Shown: positions 36,317 through 46,589, counted from the first letter of the stretch. The stretch is 64,000 nt of DNA from an uncultured Rubripirellula sp. (GCA_938075415.1 CALJHC010000030.1:160406-224405), one strand, 5' to 3'. Notes: generated from the letters alone by a model not told the origin. A program made the numbers and translations.

Positions 36317-38017
36317 ATGCTTGATTTGATCCCTACCGAAGATACGCGTGGCCGAGTTCCCCTTCCGTTCCAACCTCTCTTGATGGTTGCCGCCGTCACC
36401 CTCGCGATCTTGATCGGCCCAGAAACTGCGACCGCGGATAGCCCAAAGCCAAATGTGATTTTTATACTTGCAGATGATCTTGGTTATGGGGATGTCGAGT
36501 GTTTCGGACTTGACCAGAGTAAGACCAGCACACCGAACTTCAACGAACTCGCACGACAGGGGATGCGGTTCACCAATGCGTATTCCATTGCTTCTGTCTG
36601 CGTGCCTTCTCGGGTCAGTGTGATGACGGGACGATACGCGTTTCGTTTTGGAAAACCCGAACGAGGCGGACCATGGGGTTTTCTTGGTCCCCAGTTCTCA
36701 GCTGAACGAATGACGCTTGCGAGAATGTTGGGCTCGGTTGGCTATCGAACCGGATATGTTGGTAAGTGGCACCTTGGTACCCGTATGACCACCTTGAACG
36801 AAGAGGTTCAGGGAATTGGAAACGTCGATTATTCATCTCCTCTGGAGATCGGGCCCCCGCAATATGGGTTGCATGACAGTTTTATCCTGCCAGGTTCTCT
36901 CGATATGTTCCCTTATGCGTTTGTGCGGAATAATCATTGGGTTGGAGATGTTTCCACAACGAAAGGATGGTCCGCCTTTGCCAGAATGGGGCCAGCTGCA
37001 CATGATTTTGAGGACACGAATGTGTTGAATGTGATTGCGACACAGGCGGAGCAATTCATTCAAAGTAACAGCGAGAACCCCTTCTTTCTTTACGTTGGAC
37101 TTACCGCACCGCATACTCCGGTCAGTCCCAGCAAAGAATTCGCGGGCAAGAGCGAGATTGGAATCTATGGCGATTTTGTGATGAACACCGACGCTATTGT
37201 GGGCCGCGTCATGCAAGCGATTGAGATCGCGGGTCTATCCGATGAGACGCTGATCATCGCTTCCTCGGATCACGGTCCGGCCTCTTATGCCGGTGATCGT
37301 CGTAAAGCAACGAAAGGTCAACTCAGTGAATTAAAGCGCAAGGGCCACTCTGCGGCGGGGCCGTTTCGAGGTTATAAATTCTCGATTTACGAAGGTGCGT
37401 TCCGCGTCCCCTTCGTAGCGAGATGGCCCGGGAAGGTACCATCTGGTTCGGTCTGTGATAAAACGATCGGACTGATTGATCTCATGGCGACATTGGGAGA
37501 AATCGCGGACGTACCGTTGGCCGAGCACGAAGGTGCTGATTCGATTAGTTTTGTTCAGCATCTAATTCAATCCCCGCAGCAGTCGGATGCGTTCAAGAAT
37601 GTGAAAGCACGTGATGAAATTTTCCTGCAAGGTGTGCGAGGGTATGCCTATCGGCATGAAAACTGGAAAATTGCGTTTTGTCCCGGAAGCGGTGCAGTTG
37701 GCCACTGGGGGAATGAGCCAGCGTCCGATGAGGCTTGGCGTGAAGCGTTAAGGAAATACGGAAAGAATCCTAAATCACATCTCGAACTAGAGCGTTATCC
37801 CTTCGTTCAGCTATTTGATCTCGAGGCGGACCCAGGTGAGACAAGGAACTTGGCATTCGATCATCCCAAGGTCGTTCAAGACTTGGTGACTCGAGCCAAA
37901 AGCCTTATCGATAACGGTCGATCAACCGAGGGGCGGCAGTTGACCAATGATCGTGTTGTGAAGCTCTTTCAAAGCGTGCCTCGATGGGTATGGCAAGACG
38001 AATCCCCAAAGCGATGA
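36317..38017 (+). CDS. Secreted type-I sulfatase
   Basis: A 566-residue protein from ATG 36317 (MLDLIPTEDTRG); the frame is open 28 codons upstream. A hydrophobic signal (about 18-40, QPLLMVAAVTLAILIG) precedes PNVIFILADDLGYGDVECFG. The formylglycine motif is CVPSRVSVMTGRYAF (Cys95), which obeys C-x-P-S-R. GKWHLGT, ASSDHGPASY and LFDLEADPGETRNL complete the fold. The extra stretch KATKGQLSELKRKGHSAAGPFRGYK is typical of planctomycete arylsulfatases. Its tail (SLIDNGRSTEGRQLTND) resembles that of the sulfatase at 51315-52868, so the two are probably in the same subfamily. Substrate unknown. It follows the propeller gene by 265 bp and is likely independent. Confidence 0.94.
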   Translation: MLDLIPTEDTRGRVPLPFQPLLMVAAVTLAILIGPETATADSPKPNVIFILADDLGYGDVECFGLDQSKTSTPNFNELARQGMRFTNAYSIASVCVPSRVSVMTGRYAFRFGKPERGGPWGFLGPQFSAERMTLARMLGSVGYRTGYVGKWHLGTRMTTLNEEVQGIGNVDYSSPLEIGPPQYGLHDSFILPGSLDMFPYAFVRNNHWVGDVSTTKGWSAFARMGPAAHDFEDTNVLNVIATQAEQFIQSNSENPFFLYVGLTAPHTPVSPSKEFAGKSEIGIYGDFVMNTDAIVGRVMQAIEIAGLSDETLIIASSDHGPASYAGDRRKATKGQLSELKRKGHSAAGPFRGYKFSIYEGAFRVPFVARWPGKVPSGSVCDKTIGLIDLMATLGEIADVPLAEHEGADSISFVQHLIQSPQQSDAFKNVKARDEIFLQGVRGYAYRHENWKIAFCPGSGAVGHWGNEPASDEAWREALRKYGKNPKSHLELERYPFVQLFDLEADPGETRNLAFDHPKVVQDLVTRAKSLIDNGRSTEGRQLTNDRVVKLFQSVPRWVWQDESPKR

Positions 38018-38343
38018 CACAGACGGCTGAGCGAAAGTTACCTTGAGCGAAACGGCAGGAACACCTGCTTCTTTTTGCATTGGTGGTGTTCCATCGTGGT
38101 CGACGTTTTCTAGGTCACGGCATTGAGCAGGAGACTTTGCAGCCAAGATTGTCAATTGCCGCGTGATCAAAGCGTTCCCGAGCCGAATTTGCTGGAAACG
38201 CCAGGGTGACAAATCGCTTGGTGCCATCCTGTCGTTGCGTGGGGGGACAATGTTAGCCGATGTTTTAAAAAAAAGATTCGGGGTGTGATTCAGAAAGTGA
38301 TGGGGATACTGCACCGCGATGGGGCCAGGATTCAAGCCAAATG
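38018..38343. other. Gap between convergent genes
   Basis: Sulfatase and the vWA-operon end converge here. A minus-strand frame (37922-38347) starts with TTG right at the upstream stop but lacks any recognised feature. No clear terminator hairpin with T-run was found. Confidence 0.45.
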
Positions 38344-41300
38344 TCAAAGTTTATTTTGACTTGCACGCTCAACCCAGCGTTGGACTGTTCCCGTCAATTC
38401 AGTGCTTTCGCCGCCTTTAGCTGCTGAACCGCTTGAGCTAGCGAAGTGTTCTCGCTGGAGCCTTTCGATCGACTCTCTCAACTCCGCCTGTTCTGCAACC
38501 GTCAGATTCGTACCCGGGTCTAGCTGGATGCGATTCAGGATTCGCGCCGCGCCGGTTGGCGTCAGGTTGTCCGAGATCGTAAGTGAATCGCTCTCTTTTG
38601 CAACGACGGGTTGGGCGGCATACTTAATCCAGCCGAAGGCTGCCAGAAGCAGGCATCCAACGCAGAAGGCAATCAGGACCACCGGAGAGATTCCGGCTTG
38701 ATTAAATTTAAGAACCGACTCTTCGACGGGGACAAGGTCGTAATCTTCATAGGTGAAGCGAGAACTGCTTAGGACTAGGTCATTCACATCGGCTTCGGGG
38801 TTAGCTTCGTCGCGGATTCCTGTTAACGCCGTTTGATTAATTTCCGGATATACGAACGAGTCAGGCGACGAATAAGTTGTCGTGGATTGGGGTACGTACC
38901 GGATGATCCATTTTTTCATGGTACCCAGGCGAAATCTCCCATCAGGGTCTGGGTCAAGGCTTGGCAGAGAGCGTTCAGCGAAAGAGTAACGGCTTTTTGA
39001 GGTACTCTGCGGCTCTTCCTCTTCCTGCTTACGGTAGGACTGACCAACGTCAATCGGATCGGAAATGATCTCGGAGGTAACGATCTGGTAACCTGGCAAG
39101 GAGAGGCTTGTGTTGGCGAGAAGACGATCCAATTGAGGGAGAACGCCGGTGCATCTCGCCACGACTTCGAGTTCAACCTCTTTGTCATCGCGGTTCTCTA
39201 GCATCGCTCGCGGATCAAGGGTCTGCTCAATCACTAAATCGGCAATTGGTCGACTAGCAGCCTCTGCCGCTGCATCAATCAAGACCCCATTGGATACAAC
39301 AGGAAGGACAATTGGACCCGAGGCATCGTTAAAGTGCATGTCCATCTGCACCTCGGGAAGTCGGTCAACGCTTGGGTCGACCGCTTGCAGCACCAGGTAA
39401 GCCATCGGTTTTTCTTCCCATCCAGTCTGCCCATTCATTCGGATCGGTTCGGCGGGGTTCATTGGCTGAAAGAATCCAATTCCCAATAGCTCCACTTTGC
39501 CGTTGAACGAGGACTCGATACTTTTCCTGAGACGCTCCTGATAATTGATGGTCGTCCATTGGCCCGCATTGAATTCGGTGTAGGAATCCATGAGGTATCT
39601 GGCGAAACCCCCAGCGGACTGGTCGATCGAAGCGGTGTGTTGCAAGGTAAGGGTGGCACCGAAAGGTTCTGTGCCAACACGATCGCTCCCGTCGATCGCC
39701 AGTCGTAGGTGGATCTCATCCTGCACAAGTTCATCATACAGATCTAAGGTTCTTCGGATTGGTGCGCCAGCGGAGTGGTCGCCAACAACTCTGGCTGCGG
39801 CTTGCAAAAGCCGAGGCTTGACCTCCGGTTTTGTCTGACTCAAATTTGCCATCACGCCCCGCGCAAACTCACCAAGATGGTAGCTGGCTTGCTCGGCACT
39901 CATGGTTTCAATATCATCGCGAATACGATCAATCTGATCGGCGTTTTCAAGGCCCTCGGTCATCAAGTCATCGAGGGTTAGGGCACCAAGGTCACTAGCT
40001 CCCAGTGCCAGGGAGAACCAAACGTTATAGATCTGCATATCTGCTCTGACCCGACCGCCTTCCAGGGCTTGGCGGTAACGAGATGCTGCGTCACGAAACG
40101 CTTTGAACACTAATTGGCGAGCAGCGTCGTAGGCCACCGCATCCTGCTCTCGCTCGCCACGAAATTGCATGCGATCGAATGTGAGTGCAGCTTTGAGGGT
40201 GGCGTGCTGCCATGCCTCCTGTTCATTTTCACTATTTGCGACTGCGGTTTCCGAAAGGGCAGTCGCAAGGTCGTAACCATTTTCAACGATCTTCCGAACT
40301 TCAGAATCAGATCTTTCAAAGCCGGCGTCTTTTTGAGCCTCGCGGCTACGCCAGTCACCACTGAGTCCTTGACGCATGGTGGAGGCAAGTGAAGCAGCAA
40401 CCTGCGCCTTAATACCGTCCACGGGGCCGAGAATCTTTTCGATTGCATCGCGCTCAAAGGCCTGCGTTGTTCCGTAACACGCTTTCAGGGCATTCACGAC
40501 CCCTGGTAGTTCTCTGCCATCAACCCCAATTTGTTCGAGCAAGGCGAGTAGATCGCCCAGGCGATCGAGATTGCGTTTCTGCCATCCGCGTGTTACCGGA
40601 GCGGATGGGCGTTGCCGACGACTGTAGGAATACATCCAAGAATTGGTCGACGAAACGGGGTTCGCCATTCTCGCTCGCATTCGCTGCACCCAAAGGGCAA
40701 GGAACTGGTTTGCCAGTTCGGTGCTCATCGAACGTTGGCGTTCAATTCCCTGGGCTAACAATTCCAAGGCGAGGTCGGTTTCATCCGCTATCAGAGCGAC
40801 GCCGATAAACGCTCCATAGGCACGACCCACTAAACTCGGCTCAATCCTGGCACGCCAATCCTCATCAGGCATGGATCGCAGAAGCAGGACAGCGACTTCG
40901 GAAACGCCGTTTTTTGCTGCCTGTGCCTGGATTGCTTTTTCCGCGCGCGATAACAAACCGATGGTAAGCATCCGCAGCGGTATTTTGAGTTGATCGCCTT
41001 GCAGGTTTTGTTGCGCTAAAAGGGTATCAACTGCCTCTTTCATCGTAAGGATTGCTTGAGCACGGACGGGTTCGGGTAATTTTTCATCCTCCAATTTCAG
41101 TGCTTTCAGTGCGACGGCCTGCAGGCCCGCTGGTGCTAGGGAGGGATGGGTGAACAAATTGCGAAGCCATTCCAGGCCGGGTCCGGGTGGGACGCGAGGG
41201 AGAAGATCCACTGCTTGGCCGAGACTGGCCGAGCGGATCGTCGCGTCTGCCTCGGTTAGCAAAGCCACTTCACCAAACAGCGCCCAAGCTGCTTCCACTA

Positions 41301-42414
41301 ATTGGTCACTTTCCACACCCGATGCCTCAGATGACCTGGCGAATTGATACTCAGCATGACCTCGAATCACGGTGGCATTTGCATCGGCACGTGCCTCTTC
41401 AAGAGACGGCATGAATTCAAAGGCCTCGATGGGCAGGTCTGCCGCTAACAGCAGGCGAACGGTGCGGTCTCTTTTGGTGTCATCCTCGCTACCGAACCAG
41501 GTGGTGCCGCGGCGAAATCGCTCGATGAGTGGACGCGTACTGGTTTTTCTTGCTGCGGACTTGAGTAATCCAGCCAAGGCATCAACTTGCCAGTCGGTTA
41601 ATTCGGTTGGAGCTGCTTCGGAAAGGCCCAGCACATCCTCGGGGATTAATTCGGATTCTGAATGGTTCGTTCCCTGAATGAGCGCTGCGTATAGCCCCTC
41701 TGCCTCACGACCGGCCCTCAGGACTAAAAGTGCTTTGACAGCGTCCCATTCGGCAGCCATTGCATGTCGGTGGAACCATTGAACGATCTCCTGGTCAGTC
41801 GCTTCTTCGGTCGGCAGACTTTCTGATACGAGTCCAATTTTACCTCTCGCGTCAAGAACGGCCTCTGGACGCCGCACAAATTTAACGGTTCTGATCAACC
41901 TCAATAATTGTCGCGGCGCACCATTGGGTCCAGTCATGGTGGTTGACGCGTTTTGCATTGCCTGAGAAACATCAATACCGAGGTCTTCGTAGTACATGAT
42001 CATCGCCTGCCGCTCATCGACCGGCAGCTTTTTCAGATCATCGATAATCTGCTGCATCGCTTTGTCGGGCTTCGTTGCACCTGCCTGCTCGGGTCGACCG
42101 GTCGGCGGGGTTACGTTCGGCGCTGTGGTCGTCCGAGATGGAGGCGGTTGAGGTTTGACCTGCGAGCCGGCGGCCGGTTTGCTGATTGAGATGGCAGTCC
42201 CAATCCTTGTTTTCTGAGGTGTGAGCAATGAACTTTTATTTTGACCTTGGACACTACCATGAATCAGCAGGATGGCCAGAAAAGGAATCAATGAATGTTT
42301 GCTGATTCCGAGACGTTGCCAGTTCAAAGCATGGTCGTTTTGGTGCTGTGTTGCCATTGATCGTTGCCTTGTCAATTTTGACTTGCAATTGTGTTCAGGA
42401 ATCGGATTCGACAT
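38344..42414 (-). CDS. Giant unclassified exported helical protein, last gene of the vWA operon
   Basis: 1356 residues. ATG at 42414 or, 19 codons on, at 42357 (MATQHQ); the hydrophobic stretch HSLIPFLAILLIHGSVQG (about 40-57) looks like a signal peptide with a long N-region. A Pro/Thr-rich linker (70-115) is followed by about 750 residues of helical, alanine-rich sequence resembling repeated solenoid helices (for example LLVLRAGREAEGLYAALI, IGVALIADETDLALELLAQ). From about 960 a beta-rich region follows (LTLQHTASIDQS, ELLGIGFFQPMNPAEP). A membrane span (PVVLIAFCVGCLLLAAFGWIKYA, about 1260-1282) leaves a cytoplasmic tail of about 75 residues. I recognise no family. It is 86 bp downstream of the previous operon gene and probably co-transcribed, so it should be a structural or sensor part of the same envelope complex. 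Confidence 0.8.
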   Translation of the reverse strand: MSNPIPEHNCKSKLTRQRSMATQHQNDHALNWQRLGISKHSLIPFLAILLIHGSVQGQNKSSLLTPQKTRIGTAISISKPAAGSQVKPQPPPSRTTTAPNVTPPTGRPEQAGATKPDKAMQQIIDDLKKLPVDERQAMIMYYEDLGIDVSQAMQNASTTMTGPNGAPRQLLRLIRTVKFVRRPEAVLDARGKIGLVSESLPTEEATDQEIVQWFHRHAMAAEWDAVKALLVLRAGREAEGLYAALIQGTNHSESELIPEDVLGLSEAAPTELTDWQVDALAGLLKSAARKTSTRPLIERFRRGTTWFGSEDDTKRDRTVRLLLAADLPIEAFEFMPSLEEARADANATVIRGHAEYQFARSSEASGVESDQLVEAAWALFGEVALLTEADATIRSASLGQAVDLLPRVPPGPGLEWLRNLFTHPSLAPAGLQAVALKALKLEDEKLPEPVRAQAILTMKEAVDTLLAQQNLQGDQLKIPLRMLTIGLLSRAEKAIQAQAAKNGVSEVAVLLLRSMPDEDWRARIEPSLVGRAYGAFIGVALIADETDLALELLAQGIERQRSMSTELANQFLALWVQRMRARMANPVSSTNSWMYSYSRRQRPSAPVTRGWQKRNLDRLGDLLALLEQIGVDGRELPGVVNALKACYGTTQAFERDAIEKILGPVDGIKAQVAASLASTMRQGLSGDWRSREAQKDAGFERSDSEVRKIVENGYDLATALSETAVANSENEQEAWQHATLKAALTFDRMQFRGEREQDAVAYDAARQLVFKAFRDAASRYRQALEGGRVRADMQIYNVWFSLALGASDLGALTLDDLMTEGLENADQIDRIRDDIETMSAEQASYHLGEFARGVMANLSQTKPEVKPRLLQAAARVVGDHSAGAPIRRTLDLYDELVQDEIHLRLAIDGSDRVGTEPFGATLTLQHTASIDQSAGGFARYLMDSYTEFNAGQWTTINYQERLRKSIESSFNGKVELLGIGFFQPMNPAEPIRMNGQTGWEEKPMAYLVLQAVDPSVDRLPEVQMDMHFNDASGPIVLPVVSNGVLIDAAAEAASRPIADLVIEQTLDPRAMLENRDDKEVELEVVARCTGVLPQLDRLLANTSLSLPGYQIVTSEIISDPIDVGQSYRKQEEEEPQSTSKSRYSFAERSLPSLDPDPDGRFRLGTMKKWIIRYVPQSTTTYSSPDSFVYPEINQTALTGIRDEANPEADVNDLVLSSSRFTYEDYDLVPVEESVLKFNQAGISPVVLIAFCVGCLLLAAFGWIKYAAQPVVAKESDSLTISDNLTPTGAARILNRIQLDPGTNLTVAEQAELRESIERLQREHFASSSGSAAKGGESTELTGTVQRWVERASQNKL

Positions 42415-42500
42415 TTCGTTGGCTTTCTTGCGTGCTGCTTCTTTGTGCCGCTGCTTCGTTTTTTAAGTCTCGCGAGAATATTTGACTACTCTCAAGTGGT

Positions 42501-43577
42501 TTACCAGCCCGCTCCGTAGGGACGCGGTATTCCCGCACCATCACCTGGCGGGCCATCACGAAGAGGACCTCGACCGGGACCCTTACCGGGCTTGTCCCCG
42601 GGTGGGCCGTCTCCGGGTCGTCTCGCCATTGGTGCCTGTCTCGGTAAGGGAATGCCCTCAAGTTGTTCGGAGCTACTTCTTTCCAAGTTCAGTACCTGTT
42701 CCAGGTTGCGTTGCACCCGGTCACCTGAAGATAAGCGTTCGTCGGCAATATCCTCAGACGGGGTTGCTTGACGTTGCTGACCCGGTTGACGCGTTTTGGA
42801 AACGGTGGTTGATCGATCTGCCAAATAGCGATACTGCTGCCTGGCAAGATTGGCGATAGGCTTCCAGACTTCCGGGGATCGGCCTTCTTCACGAAGCAAT
42901 CTCGCGCCGATGTACTGTGCGGCTGCCAATTCTTCACGTATCGCTGAGGTTGGCAAGTTGCGACTTGTCCCCGACGGCTGCTGCGTTAATGAGTCTGCCG
43001 CCGAAATTGACACGGGTCGAGTGCTGGTTGTCGGCACCAACGGCTGGTCCGTGGCGGATGCAAGACGCAAATCTAACAACGCTTGTAGTTGTTCTACCCC
43101 GTCAAAGACATACCCACTGCGAACCATTGCCCGTGCCTCCGCCCAACGCAGTGATTCCAGGAGATTTTGATCACTTTCTGACAACACCGGTTCCGACGAT
43201 TTATCTAGCGTGTCCAGTAATAATTCGGTTGCGTCCAAGTACACCTCTGAAGTGCGATTCCAACTATCGGCTGCTTTTGCGTAGGCTGCCTGCTGCTGTG
43301 TGGTTGCCTCCTGAACAGCGATTGATAGTGGGTGCTCAGAGGTGGTCTGCCAGTCGACACCCTCTAGGAATGCCTCTCGCCGAGCGTTGAGCATCACTAG
43401 TTGTGACTCATAAGCCAATTCCTGTTCACTTTCGGCAACAAGCGATAACTGAGTCGCTTCTCGTATTAATCCGGCAGCGCGGTCCCTCGCCAACCACTCC
43501 TGCCCAGGGCCATAGTGGTAGGAGACTGCAAAAACAGGTAGACAACACCAAGCTAACCAAAGGATTGAATTCTTCAT
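42501..43577 (-). CDS. Exported helical protein of the vWA operon
   Basis: A 358-residue protein with a short signal peptide (SILWLAWCCLPVFAVS). The first 170 residues are helical and rich in Ala/Glu/Leu (LIREATQLSLVAESEQELAYESQ, DATELLLDTLDKSSEPVL), suggesting TPR-like or coiled helices. A Ser/Thr/Gln-rich middle follows, and the C-terminus is a Pro/Gly/Arg-rich tail (PGDGPPGDKPGKGPGRGP). No catalytic motif is visible and I do not recognise the family. The ATG overlaps the upstream vWA gene stop by 4 bp, so it is translationally coupled to it and belongs to the operon. It may be the adaptor between the vWA proteins and the giant downstream protein; that is inference. Confidence 0.8.
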   Translation of the reverse strand: MKNSILWLAWCCLPVFAVSYHYGPGQEWLARDRAAGLIREATQLSLVAESEQELAYESQLVMLNARREAFLEGVDWQTTSEHPLSIAVQEATTQQQAAYAKAADSWNRTSEVYLDATELLLDTLDKSSEPVLSESDQNLLESLRWAEARAMVRSGYVFDGVEQLQALLDLRLASATDQPLVPTTSTRPVSISAADSLTQQPSGTSRNLPTSAIREELAAAQYIGARLLREEGRSPEVWKPIANLARQQYRYLADRSTTVSKTRQPGQQRQATPSEDIADERLSSGDRVQRNLEQVLNLERSSSEQLEGIPLPRQAPMARRPGDGPPGDKPGKGPGRGPLRDGPPGDGAGIPRPYGAGW

Positions 43578-44638
43578 TCGTTGACGCCTCCTGCAACAGA
43601 TGTATCAAGACGGGAAGATTGCCCAAACTTATCAGAGCTTCGGTCCAGACGTTGATGTTCGGGGATACCGCCGATCGTCAAAGCTGGCAGCAGAAGGGAG
43701 AGGATGATTGAACCGAACACAACAACCACCAACGCCACTTCTCGAATTCCCATGTCATCGACGACCCGGGGCTGTACCACAGAGAGACGATCGAGAAGCC
43801 GGCTGGGTAAGTGTTTGAGATTGGCGTCAAAATAGGTTCCTCTCAGCTGGCTGGCCAGGTTCCTCAATGAATCGGCATCCTGTTTAGATGAGTGTCCGGC
43901 AATCGTTGTTGCCGATTTTGTGCTACCTACACCAACAACGAGTGTATCAGCGATGGCTTTTGGTATTGCACGGATGGGTGTTCGATCCGTGCTGTCCCCA
44001 TCGCTGACGACCAGTAACAAGGTGGAGGAATCTGGCCAACGTCTCGCGTATTCAATCGCATCCGAGATACTTGATGTCAGTTGTGTTGGACCTTGTTCAA
44101 ACGCGGCGAAGACCGGCAGGCCATCGAACAGATTCTGGACGACTGCCTTATCAAATGTTTCTTCAATGATTGGCACTGCTTTGGTGTAGACGCCGAACAC
44201 GGTGACCCGTGTTTTCTCACCGTCCAGTCGGGCAAGGATTGACTGCATCACGTTTCCGGCACGAACCATTCTTTGTTCCGCGCCTTTTGAATCAGAAAAT
44301 TGGGGACCAGCATCCTCAAGGAACATGCTTGGTGAGGAATCAAGACAAATCAGAACGTGCTTGGATGCCTCGGGGTCTGGTTGTATTTCGGCGGCCGATG
44401 GAGGAACGATCAGGAAAATTACCAGTCCCCAAACGATACCGGACAAACTCAAGACACGAGCAATTGATGCGTACCGTGTCCACCACACAGGCCGTTGATC
44501 GGGCCCAAAAACAAGTCTCGCAACGCTCTCGGTGCGACGCGACTGAAGCCATTCTGCGATGATGGCTATCACGCCGCATGCCGCTGCTGAAAGCAAAGAG
44601 AACAATAGGTAATTCTCTACCACGGTGTGTGCCTCCAT
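43574..44638 (-). CDS. von Willebrand factor A domain membrane protein (BatB-like)
   Basis: A 354-residue protein. Two membrane spans lie at about 10-30 and 64-84, followed by a vWA domain beginning HVLICLDSSPSMFLED with the MIDAS triad DSSPS (100-104), a Thr in QLTSS and an Asp in VSDGDS; a third span (VALVVVVFGSIILSLLLP) sits near the C-terminus. The arrangement is that of the BatA/BatB aerotolerance-type proteins, where the vWA domain projects to the periplasm and works with a MoxR ATPase. It starts 22 bp before the stop of the preceding vWA gene and overlaps the next gene by 4 bp. The divergent MIDAS (Pro instead of Gly in DxSxS) is tolerated in the family. Confidence 0.9.
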   Translation of the reverse strand: MEAHTVVENYLLFSLLSAAACGVIAIIAEWLQSRRTESVARLVFGPDQRPVWWTRYASIARVLSLSGIVWGLVIFLIVPPSAAEIQPDPEASKHVLICLDSSPSMFLEDAGPQFSDSKGAEQRMVRAGNVMQSILARLDGEKTRVTVFGVYTKAVPIIEETFDKAVVQNLFDGLPVFAAFEQGPTQLTSSISDAIEYARRWPDSSTLLLVVSDGDSTDRTPIRAIPKAIADTLVVGVGSTKSATTIAGHSSKQDADSLRNLASQLRGTYFDANLKHLPSRLLDRLSVVQPRVVDDMGIREVALVVVVFGSIILSLLLPALTIGGIPEHQRLDRSSDKFGQSSRLDTSVAGGVNE

Positions 44639-45651
44639 TTGAGAAGGCTAAACAGATAGAAGAGAAGGATGGCTAATGCGATGGTTGCGAAAGGGGCGAA
44701 GTAATCCACCGGCACAGAAGCGGTGGACACAAATCTGGCGGGCTGCATCTGATCGATATGATCAAAGATTAGCTGTAAACCATCGGCGTTGGTCGCGAGA
44801 AAAGCTCTTCCGCCAGTTTCTTCGGCAATGCTCGATACCGCGTCAGGAATGGTGTCGCTTCCAATGTGAATGTGATACATCGTGATTGCAGCATCATTGA
44901 GTTGACCGGAAATTTCATCAATTTGCTCCTGCCCGTTGAGGTCGCCACTCATCCCATCGGAGACCAAAACCAATAACCGATCCGACTTCTGGCTCGAAAG
45001 GGAATCGCCCCCGGAGGAAACTCGACGAAACAGTTGGTCTTTGGCCCTTTTCTCACGCCAGGAGTTGGGAGTCAAGGTTTGGTCGTCATCCCCGCTTAAT
45101 CTTGCCGCCTCCCGCTGCATGTTGTCCGCGCAGTACTTCAGTGCAGACCCAATCATCGTTCCGCCCATCCCGCTGGGCTGATTTCTTGGGTTAGCGAACA
45201 CTAGAGCGTTACGCAGAGCTTGGAGGTCCTTTGTCAGCGGTACCCAACGCAACGGCCAAGAACCGAACAGGGTAAGTCCGATTGCATCGCCCTCTCTCGA
45301 ATAGGTAAAGTTTTCGATGGACGCTGCGGCACTTTCGTAACGGTTCAGTTCCCCCATTCCTGCACCCATGCTGCCAGAGACATCCATGCAAATTGTGATG
45401 TGGGTGGCAATTCGATCCCGCTCTGGTACACGCAGGATTTGTGGCCGCGCGAGCATGATGATGGCCAAGGCAAGTACCAATGACGGCAGCGTCTCGATCA
45501 TGCGCAGAAGTAAGCCCAGCCAGTTTCGTTTTGGGTGTGCCTCTCGATCAAAAGGTAGTCGAATCGGTGTGCCAGTGTTGCGGACGGTCCACCAGAATAG
45601 GAAAACGGGTAGGAGCAACAACAGAAGGTAGGTTGGGTGGGCAAAGGTCAT
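44617..45651 (-). CDS. von Willebrand factor A domain membrane protein (BatA-like)
   Basis: A 344-residue protein with spans at about 9-24 (YLLLLLLPVFLFWWTV), 55-70 and 318-336. The vWA domain starts THITICMDVSGSMGAGMG with the MIDAS motif DVSGS (90-94); DGMSGDL supplies a later acidic ligand and TMIGSALKYC the threonine. Its N-terminal AHPTYLLLLLLP opening and placement of a short basic loop match BatA. The ATG overlaps the stop of the upstream gene by 4 bp. In other bacteria BatA binds partners in the envelope through the metal site and is linked to stress or aerotolerance; that role is not proven here. Confidence 0.92.
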   Translation of the reverse strand: MTFAHPTYLLLLLLPVFLFWWTVRNTGTPIRLPFDREAHPKRNWLGLLLRMIETLPSLVLALAIIMLARPQILRVPERDRIATHITICMDVSGSMGAGMGELNRYESAAASIENFTYSREGDAIGLTLFGSWPLRWVPLTKDLQALRNALVFANPRNQPSGMGGTMIGSALKYCADNMQREAARLSGDDDQTLTPNSWREKRAKDQLFRRVSSGGDSLSSQKSDRLLVLVSDGMSGDLNGQEQIDEISGQLNDAAITMYHIHIGSDTIPDAVSSIAEETGGRAFLATNADGLQLIFDHIDQMQPARFVSTASVPVDYFAPFATIALAILLFYLFSLLKWRHTPW

Positions 45652-46589
45652 TTCACCGCCTCGGATACTGATGAATGTTCAACCGAAACGGAGGCATCTT
45701 GCTTCCCTTGCTGTTTCGATGGGGATGTCACCTTTGCGTGATACGGTTCCAGCAAAGCCTGAAGCGTAGATTCATCCAAAACCGGGCGACGGTCAGGCCT
45801 GCAGTGAACCCATGCTTCGAGCGTTCTGAGCAAATGACCTGCCGTCTTATCGGAACGCATCAATGGAATGGATTGAGTCAGAGAACCGGGTAATTTTAGA
45901 CGCTGTTGCCAGAAGACATAAAGCAGTAACTCCATCTGACCCTTCTGTTCCGTGGTGAGGGATCCACGGTGAGCGGACTCGATAAGTGGCCGAAGTCGAT
46001 CGGTCAGCGTTAAGGGTGGGGTGACAATTTGTGCTGGCGGTTCAAACTTCTCACGTCGATTCAGAAACAAGAGGACCAGCGGGGTGAGCAGCCAAATGGT
46101 GCCCAGGGCAAAAGCGATGCGGCGATACCCGCTTGGGGAGTACAACGCGGGGTCAGCGATCTCGTAAAGGCTTGTTCCTTTCTCAGGGGGAAGGTCGGAG
46201 ACGATTCTCACCCACATCGAAGGAACCTGTCCGCCGGTTACCGGTTTCGATCCATCTTCGAGCGAAATCCAATTTGACAGATCGTAGTCACCAGCCTGAG
46301 CACCAAAAAACTGCACCTTGTATTGAAAGGGTGGTTCAAATCCAGAGTCATCTTGATCCATCCGCTCCAGACGAACCAAGACGTCACTTTCGCTGGTCTG
46401 CTCGGCCATCGCGACTAATTGTGAATTCTCATGAGAGAAAAATACCTCAGCCGATAATCCTCGTTTGACGATTAAGTCCGGATCCGCCTTGGGGCTATTC
46501 GCCTCATCGGCAACGCATCGCGTCAGGTGAATCTGGGCCAAGGCGATCAGTACGAGGACGATGATCCTGAATTGGGAAATGAGTTTCAC
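45648..46589 (-). CDS. Signal-peptide and single-span membrane protein of the vWA operon
   Basis: A 313-residue protein. A signal peptide (about 1-27, IIVLVLIALAQIHLTRCVAD) precedes a beta-rich periplasmic domain of about 140 residues (DVLVRLERMDQDDSG, YKVQFFGAQAGDYD, SMWVRIVSDLPPE). A membrane span (RRIAFALGTIWLLTPLVLLFLN, about 155-177) is followed by a cytoplasmic, helical, basic region (LRPLIESAHRGSLTTEQ) resembling the DUF4381 position in other MoxR operons. A Gln/Ser/Lys tail ends the protein. Its ATG overlaps DUF58 by 4 bp and its stop overlaps the BatA-like gene by 4 bp. I recognise no catalytic motif; an assembly or bridging role is inferred from its place. Confidence 0.82.
   Translation of the reverse strand: MKLISQFRIIVLVLIALAQIHLTRCVADEANSPKADPDLIVKRGLSAEVFFSHENSQLVAMAEQTSESDVLVRLERMDQDDSGFEPPFQYKVQFFGAQAGDYDLSNWISLEDGSKPVTGGQVPSMWVRIVSDLPPEKGTSLYEIADPALYSPSGYRRIAFALGTIWLLTPLVLLFLNRREKFEPPAQIVTPPLTLTDRLRPLIESAHRGSLTTEQKGQMELLLYVFWQQRLKLPGSLTQSIPLMRSDKTAGHLLRTLEAWVHCRPDRRPVLDESTLQALLEPYHAKVTSPSKQQGKQDASVSVEHSSVSEAVK

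Noticed and set aside
37922..38347. 141-codon minus-strand frame next to the operon end
   Set aside because: TTG start, no recognisable motif, and overlap with the sulfatase 3' end on the other strand.
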